Source: Solimonas sp041659605
GTDB taxonomy: Bacteria; Pseudomonadota; Gammaproteobacteria; Nevskiales; Nevskiaceae
Length of the DNA: 64,000 bases
Direction of reading: 5' to 3'
NCBI GenBank assembly: GCA_041659605.1
Contig: JBAZXW010000022.1
Location: 1 to 64,000, forward strand
In this document: in pieces, positions 6,366 through 13,369 of the stretch
Numbering within the stretch: the stretch's first letter is position 1
Layout of the letters: every line of letters begins with the position of its first letter
Translations under genes and position numbers: made by a program
Notes under the pieces: model-generated
Database searches by the model: none
Told to the model about the DNA's origin: nothing
Seen by the model: only the letters and a program-made list of their open reading frames with translations

Positions 6366-8072
6366 ATGGACGTGCCTGGAATGGATTTGCGCCTCACCGC
6401 CGACACACTGCGCCGCCTCACCGCCGCCATCGCGCTGGCGGCACCGTGCGTCGCCCACGCGGACCTGTCCGCGGAGGTGCTGGCGGTGCACCACGAAGCT
6501 GCGGCGCTGTCGCAGGCGCACGCCGCTGGCGTGCAGGTCTATGTCGGCGCGCCGCTGGAGAAGCTGCTGCTGCGGCGCGTGCAGCTGCAGATCGACGAAC
6601 AGCCGCCGCTCGAATACGAATACAGCAGCTTCGAGTCCGCAGCCCTGCTGCGTGGCGGCCTGCACCGTATGCACGCTGGCGCGCTGGAGCCCGGACCGCA
6701 TCGGCTGCGCGCGCTGTTCATTGCACGCCGCGGCGACGCGCAGCCGCTGACGCCGCGCATCGAGCTGCGCATCGATCAGCCGTTCGAGAAGACAGTGCAG
6801 CCGCTGTCGTTGCAACTGACGCTGGCCGAAGAAGGCGGCTGGCGCGACCGCGCGGTGCTGAGGTTCGCGCAGACGTCCGAGCCCGATGCCGCGCAGGCGC
6901 AGCGTGCTGCACGTTTCGCCGAAGATTCGCTGACCGGCTGGGCCGCGCAATTCGAGGATGCGCCGACCGATCTGCCGCCGGTGGACACGCCCGGCGCCGC
7001 CAGCGTCACGCGCTACAACGACGCCGTCGCGACGATCCGCGGCGGCAGTCGCGATGCCGGCGTCGCGGCACTCACGCAGATCGCCACTGGAGACGCGGCC
7101 GGCGCCGATGCCCGTCGCGTGCGTGACCTGGCCAATCTCACGCTCGGCTATGAACTCCTGCGCGAGCGCCGTGCCGCCGAGGCCGCCGATGCGCTGCGTC
7201 GCGTGCGCAGTCCGGGGCCCTACGGCAACGCCGCGCTGCTCGCGCTGGGCTGGACCTGGCTGCTGCCGAAAGGAGCCGCGATGGGCGCCGATGCCAAGGC
7301 CGATGCCGGCGACGCCGCATCCGCTGCCGGCTGGTGGCCGCAGGACGCGGCCGGCACGCCAGACCCGCGGCCGGAGCTGCGGCGGCGCATGCCGTTCCGC
7401 TACAACTGGTCGGTCGCCGCCGGCGAGCGCGAGCGCGACCTGCACGCGGCGCTGGTGCCATGGAACGAACTCAGCGGCCGCGATCCGCTCGATCCGGTCG
7501 TGCAGGAAGGCATGCTCGTGATCGCCTACGCGCTGCAACACCTGGGCGCACACGAGCAGGCGCAGCGCCACTACCTGCGTTCGATCGAACGCCTGCAGCA
7601 GGCCGGCGCGCGTCTCGATGATGCGCTCGCGCAGACCAGCGACGGCCGCATGCTCGCGCTCGTCGATGCGCAGACCACCGACGGCTGGCGCCGCTGGCTC
7701 GCCGACCTGCCCTACGACGACGCCACCGCGTACGTCCGCATCCTCGTCGACGATGCCGCGGTCGTCGACGCGCTGGAAGCGCGCCGGCCGCTGCTGTTCC
7801 AGCACCGCCTGCTGGCGCAGCATGCACAGACGCTGGAGGCAGTCCGCGAGGCAGAGGGCTTGCGCGCCCGCATCGGCACACTCGCGCAGCGCGTCGACGC
7901 CGCGCTCGATGCTGCGAACGCGCAGCTGACCGCCGCCGCCCAGGCCGCCCTGCAGGCGCGCGCAAGGATTACGCGTGGCTATCTCGGAGAGGCGCGCTTC
8001 GCCGTTGCGCGCATGCACGATCCCTCGCCGCGCGCGGCGCAGCGCGTCGCTGCCGCCGGAGGCGCGCCATGA
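6366..8072 (+). CDS. Exported repeat protein, first gene of a sigma-54-driven TPR operon
   Basis: 568 aa from ATG 6366; ATG 6381 gives an equally good signal peptide (cleavage near AHA-DL). Ala-Leu-rich helices throughout, with TPR-like stretches around 210-330 (RDLANLTLGYELLRERRAAE, GNAALLALGWTWL) and a coiled-coil-prone C-terminus. Overlaps the next gene by ATGA. I do not recognise the family. The repeats imply protein-protein binding in the periplasm, probably with the two TPR lipoproteins encoded next. Regulated by the RpoN promoter and leader hairpin just upstream. Confidence 0.7.
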   Translation: MDVPGMDLRLTADTLRRLTAAIALAAPCVAHADLSAEVLAVHHEAAALSQAHAAGVQVYVGAPLEKLLLRRVQLQIDEQPPLEYEYSSFESAALLRGGLHRMHAGALEPGPHRLRALFIARRGDAQPLTPRIELRIDQPFEKTVQPLSLQLTLAEEGGWRDRAVLRFAQTSEPDAAQAQRAARFAEDSLTGWAAQFEDAPTDLPPVDTPGAASVTRYNDAVATIRGGSRDAGVAALTQIATGDAAGADARRVRDLANLTLGYELLRERRAAEAADALRRVRSPGPYGNAALLALGWTWLLPKGAAMGADAKADAGDAASAAGWWPQDAAGTPDPRPELRRRMPFRYNWSVAAGERERDLHAALVPWNELSGRDPLDPVVQEGMLVIAYALQHLGAHEQAQRHYLRSIERLQQAGARLDDALAQTSDGRMLALVDAQTTDGWRRWLADLPYDDATAYVRILVDDAAVVDALEARRPLLFQHRLLAQHAQTLEAVREAEGLRARIGTLAQRVDAALDAANAQLTAAAQAALQARARITRGYLGEARFAVARMHDPSPRAAQRVAAAGGAP

Positions 8073-10918
8073 AATCCGCGCGGCTGCTGCTTGTGCCGAT
8101 CGCGCTGCTGGGCGGCTGCCAGTCCATGCGTCTGAAGAACCCGATCGCGCGCGAGACACCGCCCACCACCGTCGGCGACATCGCCCGCCAGGAGGATGCC
8201 GGCCGCAGCTGGGTGATGAACAAGCTGCTTGCGCCGACGCCGAGCACACTGCGGGTCGAGTCCGCGCAGCCCGTCGCGGCAGACCCGCGCATTGCGATCG
8301 AGCAGTACGAAGCGATGATCGAACTCGACACCGATCCGCGCCTGCGCGCCGAAGCCTTGCGCCGCGCCGCCGACCTGCGCCTGCAACGCGCCGACGCCGG
8401 CGAAGGTGAGGACGGCGATGTCGAGATCGCCATCGCGCACTATCGCCGCATCCTTGCCGAGCACCCGGATTACGCGGCCACCGATCGCGTGCTCTACCAG
8501 CTGACGCGCGCGCAGCAGCTCCACGGCGACGAGGCGCAGGCCACCGCGCTGCTGCGCACGCTCGGCGAGAGCCATCCGGATTCCGTGCGCAGCGTCGAGG
8601 CGCGTTTCCGCGCCGCCGAGCTGCTGTTCCAGAAGCACGACTACGCCGCCGCCGCGCAGGAGTACCGCGCAGTGCTGGCGCACGGCGGCGACAGCAACTA
8701 CGCCGAACCGGCGCAGTACAAGTACGCCTGGGCGCTGTTCCAGCAGAACCAGTACGCGCAGGCGCTGCCGGTGCTGCTGGCGATCCTCGACCGCGAGCTG
8801 CCGCGCGGCGAGCTGTCCGATCCCGCCTCTGCGCTCGCCAAAGTGCCGGTCGCCAATACCGACGTCGCCGGCGAGAGCCTGCGCATCGCCGGTCTTTCGT
8901 TCGCTGCACTCGGCGGTGGCGTCGCCATCGCCGAACAGCTCGCGCAGCCGGACAGCCCGCAGCGGCTCGACGCGCTGCTGCACGCCGCGCTGGCCGGGCA
9001 GATGATGGAGCGCCAGCGCTACAGCGACGCCGCCCAAACCTGGGCCGCGTTCCTCGCGCGCCATCCGCAGCACGCGCTGGCTCCGCAATTCCAGGCGCGC
9101 ATCGTCGACGCCTGGCGCGCGGGCGGCTTCGCCGATCTGGCGCTCGCGGCGCAGCAGGATTACGTCGAACGCTATGCCGCCGACGCGCCGTACTGGAAGG
9201 ACGGCGCGCGTACGCCCGATGCGGTCGTCACGGAGACGGTACGCACGCACCTCGACGCACTCGCGCGCCACTACCATGCGCGCGCGCAGGGCGACGCGGA
9301 CGGCGGCGCCGAGGACTACCTGCGTGCCGCGCACTGGTACGCGCGCCGGCTCGCGCTGTACCCGGACGATCCGCAGCGCGCGGCCACGCATCTTCTTTAC
9401 GCCGAGGCTTTGCTCGACGGCGGCCGTGTCGCCGATGCCGCGCGCGAGTTCGAGGTCATCGCCTACGACGAAAAAGCGCCGAACGCCGACGCGGCGCACG
9501 CCGCCGTGCTCGCCTATCGCCGACTCGGCGATGCCGCGCCAGACGCGCAGCGCGGCGCAGCCTTGCGCACGCGCATCGACGCTGGCCTGCGGCTGGCTGA
9601 ACGCTTCCCGCAGCATCCGCAGCGCAGCGCCGTGCTCGCCGCCGCCGCCGCGGATCTGCTGGACATCGGCGAGCAACCGCGCGCGATCGAAGTCGCGCAG
9701 CGTGCGCTGGACGCGCAGCCGGCGCTGGTCGATCGCCGCATCGCCTTGTCGGTACTCGCCGACGCGCACTACGCGCGCGCCGAGTACGCGCCGGCCGAGC
9801 AGGCCTATGGCGCGCTGCTGGCGCTGGCACCGGCGTCCGGCGCCGAAACGGAGGCCACGATCGTCGAGCGTCTCGCCGCGTCGATCTACCGCCAGGGCGA
9901 GGCGCAGCGTGCGGCCGGTGATGCGCTTGCGGCAGCGCGCCAGTTCCTGCGCGTCGGTGCGGTCGCGCCGCAGTCCGCCATCCGCGCGACCGCCGACTAC
10001 GATGCCGCCGCCGCGCGGATCGGTTTGCGCGACTGGGCCGGCGCGGCGCAGGTGCTGGAGGCTTTCCGCGCGCGCTTCCCGGAGCACGCGCTGATTCCCG
10101 ACGTCGACCGCAAGCTTGCCGTGGCCTACGACGAGCAGAACCAGCTCGCCGCCGCCGCAGCAGCGTACGCGCGCATCGCCTCGCGCCCCGACGAGGGCGC
10201 GGACGAGCGCCGCACCGCCGCGTGGCGCGCGGCGCAGCGTTACGACCGCGCGCGCCTGTGGGCGCAGGCGGAGCAGGCCTACGAGCGTTACGCGCTGACC
10301 TATCCTGCGCCGCTCGACGCCGCGCTGGAGGCGCGTTCGCGCCTGGCTGAATTGACTGCCGGCGATCCGGCACGCGAGCAGCGCTGGCTGCGCGAGATCG
10401 TTGCCACCGCGCGCGGTGCGGGCAGCAGCGGTGGCGAGGCCGCACGTGCGCTGGCCGCGAATGCGCAACTGCGGCTCGGCCGCATCGAGGCGGCGAGTGC
10501 CGCAGGCCTGGCGCTGGCGCTACCGCTCGACCGCAGCCTGCCGCGACGCGTCGCCGCGACGCAGTCGGCGCTGGCAGCGCTCAGCGCCGCAGCCGACTTC
10601 GGCTTTGCCGAGACCACCACCGCCGCGACCTGGGAGATCGCCGCGCTCTACCAGGGCCTCGGCCGCGCGCTGCTGGACGCGCCGCGACCGCGCATGTCCA
10701 GCGAGCTGGAGCGCGAACAGTACGCGCTGCTGCTTGAAGAACAGGCATATCCGTTCGAGGAAAGCGCGATCAAGGCGCACGAGGTCAACCTCGGTCGCGT
10801 CGAACAGGGCATCTGGAACCAATGGGTGCAGCGCAGCGCCGCGGCCCTCACCGAGCTGGCGCCGGCCCGCTACGGCAAGCACGAACGACGGGAGACCCGC
10901 TATGACTCACCGACTTGA
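8069..10918 (+). CDS. Large TPR lipoprotein
   Basis: 949 aa. The signal peptide ends in the lipobox LLGGC (Cys at about 17), so it is a lipoprotein. Numerous TPR-type helix pairs run from about 75 to the end (for example EALRRAADLRLQRADAGEGE, EYAPAEQAYGALLALAP, RDWAGAAQVLEAFRARFPEH). Coupled by ATGA to the gene before and overlapping the next by 17 bp. Long envelope TPR lipoproteins commonly act as assembly scaffolds; the specific partner here is unknown. Nothing catalytic is visible. Confidence 0.8.
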   Translation: MKSARLLLVPIALLGGCQSMRLKNPIARETPPTTVGDIARQEDAGRSWVMNKLLAPTPSTLRVESAQPVAADPRIAIEQYEAMIELDTDPRLRAEALRRAADLRLQRADAGEGEDGDVEIAIAHYRRILAEHPDYAATDRVLYQLTRAQQLHGDEAQATALLRTLGESHPDSVRSVEARFRAAELLFQKHDYAAAAQEYRAVLAHGGDSNYAEPAQYKYAWALFQQNQYAQALPVLLAILDRELPRGELSDPASALAKVPVANTDVAGESLRIAGLSFAALGGGVAIAEQLAQPDSPQRLDALLHAALAGQMMERQRYSDAAQTWAAFLARHPQHALAPQFQARIVDAWRAGGFADLALAAQQDYVERYAADAPYWKDGARTPDAVVTETVRTHLDALARHYHARAQGDADGGAEDYLRAAHWYARRLALYPDDPQRAATHLLYAEALLDGGRVADAAREFEVIAYDEKAPNADAAHAAVLAYRRLGDAAPDAQRGAALRTRIDAGLRLAERFPQHPQRSAVLAAAAADLLDIGEQPRAIEVAQRALDAQPALVDRRIALSVLADAHYARAEYAPAEQAYGALLALAPASGAETEATIVERLAASIYRQGEAQRAAGDALAAARQFLRVGAVAPQSAIRATADYDAAAARIGLRDWAGAAQVLEAFRARFPEHALIPDVDRKLAVAYDEQNQLAAAAAAYARIASRPDEGADERRTAAWRAAQRYDRARLWAQAEQAYERYALTYPAPLDAALEARSRLAELTAGDPAREQRWLREIVATARGAGSSGGEAARALAANAQLRLGRIEAASAAGLALALPLDRSLPRRVAATQSALAALSAAADFGFAETTTAATWEIAALYQGLGRALLDAPRPRMSSELEREQYALLLEEQAYPFEESAIKAHEVNLGRVEQGIWNQWVQRSAAALTELAPARYGKHERRETRYDSPT

Positions 10919-11648
10919 ATCGGAACCCGTCATTGCGACGAGCTCCAGGCGTAGCCCGGGCGCAGCCCGGGGCACCGCGCTGCGATCAGCCCCGGACTGC
11001 GTCCGGGCTACGAGGTCCCCTGTCCTGCCGGTCTTGCTCGCAGCGTCGCTGCTCGCCGCTTGCGTCTCTGCTCCGGCACCGCGGCCGTCGTCGGCGATCC
11101 GTGCCGCCGCACCTGCGCTGCCGGCCACACAAAGAGCCGCGCAACAGGTCCCGGCGGACGCCGATCAACGATTCAAGGCGGCACTGACGCTGATGCAGGA
11201 GCAGCAGCCGCAGGAAGCGCAGCAGGCATTCCAGGCACTGGCGCAGGACTTTCCGGCCTTGTCCGGCGCGCTGACCAACCTCGGCATCCTCTACGCGCAG
11301 GCGCGCGACCGCGACGCCGCGCTGCTGAGCTTTGCGCGCGCGGTCGAGGCCAACCCCGGCAACGCGGCCGCGCTCAACTGGCTTGGTGTGCTCTACCGCG
11401 AGAGCGGCGACTACGCGCGCGCCGAGCAGGCCTACCGGCGCGCGCTTGCGGCGCGACCCGATTACGCGGCGGCACAGCTCAACCTCGGCATTCTCTATGA
11501 CCTCTATCTGCGACGGCCGCAGGACGCGGTCGCGGCCTACCGCAGCTACCGCGAAGCTGGCGGGCAGGATCTGATCGTCGAGGCCTGGATCCGGGATCTG
11601 GAAGCACGCCACGGCATCCAGACCGCGCACAGCGGGCAGACGCCATGA
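10902..11648 (+). CDS. TPR lipoprotein whose signal region contains a translated REP element
   Basis: 248 aa. Start ATG 10902, inside the end of the preceding gene. The lipobox LLAAC is about 54 residues in, far too late for a normal signal peptide, because a complete REP palindrome (10951-11011) sits in frame between the start and the hydrophobic core and is read as about 20 basic and small residues. Mature part: three TPRs (SGALTNLGILYAQARDRDAA, AAALNWLGVLYRESGDYARA, AAAQLNLGILYDLYLRRPQD). The only later start candidate is a TTG that would give a signal too short to work, so either the long n-region is tolerated or export is impaired. Confidence 0.75.
   Translation: MTHRLESEPVIATSSRRSPGAARGTALRSAPDCVRATRSPVLPVLLAASLLAACVSAPAPRPSSAIRAAAPALPATQRAAQQVPADADQRFKAALTLMQEQQPQEAQQAFQALAQDFPALSGALTNLGILYAQARDRDAALLSFARAVEANPGNAAALNWLGVLYRESGDYARAEQAYRRALAARPDYAAAQLNLGILYDLYLRRPQDAVAAYRSYREAGGQDLIVEAWIRDLEARHGIQTAHSGQTP
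10951..11011. repeat. REP palindrome, copy 3, inside a coding region
   Basis: GTAGCCCGGGCGCAGCCC ... CCGGACTGCGTCCGGGCTAC, the same unit as at 4172 and 34083. It is in frame within the lipoprotein gene at 10902 and contains no stop in that frame. Confidence 0.85.
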
Positions 11649-11932
11649 CGCGCCGCATGCTTGCGCTCACGCTGCTCGCCGTCGCGCTGCCGGCGGCCGG
11701 CGCCGCGCCTGCCGCCGATGCCGAAGGCACGACGATTGTCGGCGAGCGCGAGGCCGCGATCGGCCTCTATCTCGCGCCCTGGCAGGACGAGACCTCTTCC
11801 GACCTCGACCGCCCGCCCGGCCTCTACGATGTGCCGCTGCAGCCGCTCGATCCGCAGCGTTTCCGCCTGCAGGCCGACTACGACGAGACGATCCGCGATT
11901 ACCGGCGCGAGCGGCTGTTCCGCAGCCGCTGA
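11645..11932 (+). CDS. Small exported protein, last gene of the TPR operon
   Basis: 95 aa, ATGA overlap with the lipoprotein gene. A signal peptide (cleavage near GAA-PAA) is followed by a short acidic and aromatic mature part of about 70 residues without recognisable domain. Co-translation with three TPR proteins suggests it is a small partner or client of that complex. Family not recognised. Confidence 0.65.
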   Translation: MTRRMLALTLLAVALPAAGAAPAADAEGTTIVGEREAAIGLYLAPWQDETSSDLDRPPGLYDVPLQPLDPQRFRLQADYDETIRDYRRERLFRSR

Positions 11933-11967
11933 GGCGGCGATCTCAGGCAAGGCCTCCACGGTCCCCT

Positions 11968-12044
11968 TCATGCCCACGAAGGCGGGCATCCAGCGTACTC
12001 GGCCCTTCCGGGTGTTCTGGATTCCCGCTTGCGCGGGAATGACG
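11968..12044. repeat. Paired inverted intergenic repeats
   Basis: Left unit TCATGCCCACGAAGGCGGGC and right unit TTCCCGCTTGCGCGGGAATG form two hairpins head to head, a widespread proteobacterial intergenic repeat. It separates convergent genes and could serve as a bidirectional terminator. Confidence 0.7.
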
Positions 12045-12059
12045 TAGCACAGGTATTCC

Positions 12060-13190
12060 CTATGCGCTGCGCGTAACCGCTGCGCCTACCGCCGCCGCGC
12101 GGCGCGCCGGCTTGCGCCGCTGCGACAGCTCGCCGATGTGGCGATGCAGGGCCTCGATCGCTTCGGCACGGCCGTCGCGCGCGTGTTCGCGCCCATGCCA
12201 GTCCATGTTGCCCTTGTACCAGGCGTGGTTGCCCATGAAGCGGTCGATGTCGCTGGGCGTCAGCGATTTCTGTTCGGCGCGCATGCCCACGCCCATGCGC
12301 TCGATCATGAAGCCGTTGAGCCGTTGCTCGAACGCATCCTCCGGTAACGCCAGCACCGGCTTGCCGAAGTGGATCGCCTCGCCGATCAGCTGGTTGCCGG
12401 CAGTCGACAGCACCGCGCGGCAGCCGGCGAGATCGCGCACGAAGCCGTCGACGCTGGGCGCGCGGAAGTCGAGGTTGTCGTCGACGCCGCGCAGCTTGGT
12501 TCCGTAGACCACGACCTTGCAGTCGAGCAGGCGCAGCGCGCGGTCGATGTGCGGCAGGTATTGGTGCTCGCCCTTGTTGAAGTAGGCGAGCAGAAAATCG
12601 CCCTCGGAGGACTGGGTGCGCAACACCTCGTCGCGCAGCATCGGGCCGACGATCTGCACCTGCGGATACGCCGGTTCGGCCGGATAGAAGCTGGAGACCA
12701 GGATGCGCTCGGGCACGCCCATCAGCGTGCGATAGCCCCAGGCATCGCGCATGCCGAGCAGCCACAGGTCCGGCGGAAAGTGCGGCTTGCAGTAGGCGAT
12801 GATGCCGACGTGATCGAAGCTGATGCGCGGGATGCCGTGATTCTGCGCAGCGCGGTGCGTCCACGCTTCCGAGTCCGAGATCACCAGCTGGGTGCCGCGT
12901 TCCGTGAATTCGCGTTCGAGCTGAGCCTGTCCGGCGCCGCCGAACAGAAGGTCGCTCATCGGCGTGAAGTTGCGCGTCACCGTGCGCGTGAACGAGTGGC
13001 GGCCGGCGTCGTTGTACTGGTAGCCGATGGTCGGGATCTTCACGGTCGGAAAGCGCGGCGCCAACACCTCGTAGGCGTCGGCGCCGGCGAACACGGTGAC
13101 CTCGTGCTCGGCCATCAGCGCCGGCAGCACCGACATCGTCCGCATCGCGTGGCCGCGACCGTAACCCATCACGCCGTAGGCAATCCTCAT
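12060..13190 (-). CDS. GT-B fold glycosyltransferase (MJ1255/VC2487-like)
   Basis: 376 aa. ATG 13190 is used; the frame can be extended two codons to a TTG. The N-terminus MRIAYGVMGYGRGHAMR has the Gly-rich loop and GHxxR typical of GT-B enzymes such as MurG and UDP-glycosyltransferases. The C-terminal half has CRAVLSTAGNQLIGEAIHFG, matching the nucleotide-sugar-binding signature with its conserved glycine and glutamate. It probably transfers a sugar in envelope polysaccharide or glycolipid synthesis; the substrate cannot be read from sequence. It stands alone between unrelated genes. Confidence 0.72.
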   Translation of the reverse strand: MRIAYGVMGYGRGHAMRTMSVLPALMAEHEVTVFAGADAYEVLAPRFPTVKIPTIGYQYNDAGRHSFTRTVTRNFTPMSDLLFGGAGQAQLEREFTERGTQLVISDSEAWTHRAAQNHGIPRISFDHVGIIAYCKPHFPPDLWLLGMRDAWGYRTLMGVPERILVSSFYPAEPAYPQVQIVGPMLRDEVLRTQSSEGDFLLAYFNKGEHQYLPHIDRALRLLDCKVVVYGTKLRGVDDNLDFRAPSVDGFVRDLAGCRAVLSTAGNQLIGEAIHFGKPVLALPEDAFEQRLNGFMIERMGVGMRAEQKSLTPSDIDRFMGNHAWYKGNMDWHGREHARDGRAEAIEALHRHIGELSQRRKPARRAAAVGAAVTRSA

Positions 13191-13338
13191 CGTCAAGGTC
13201 TTCTGTGAATACGCGTGTCACCCTAGGGCGCGCGGATGGCGGTTCGATGACGTCGGCATGGCGGCCGGATGACAGCGCTGGCTTGATCGGCATGCGGCAT
13301 CGCGAGGAGCCGGAAGCCGGGGCGCGCGGCGCGAACAG

Positions 13339-13360
13339 CCCCGGACTGCGTCCGGGCTAC
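13339..13360. repeat. REP half-site
   Basis: CCGGACTGCGTCCGGGCTAC, the right arm of the REP unit without its left arm, just downstream of the 836-aa gene on the minus strand. Confidence 0.7.
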
Positions 13361-13369
13361 TTACTGTGC

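Noticed and set aside
5905..6366. The conserved TGGCACGATGRTTGC block read as part of a riboswitch aptamer shared by the two leaders.
   Set aside because: It matches the sigma-54 promoter exactly and would lie upstream of transcription; only the later GGAT..AGACGTCC block and hairpin can be in RNA.
6051..10468. Long minus-strand open frames across the TPR operon (up to about 950 codons).
   Set aside because: Shadows of high-GC genes: Arg/Ala-rich low-complexity translations, no signal peptides or families, while the plus strand has coupled genes with lipoboxes and TPRs.
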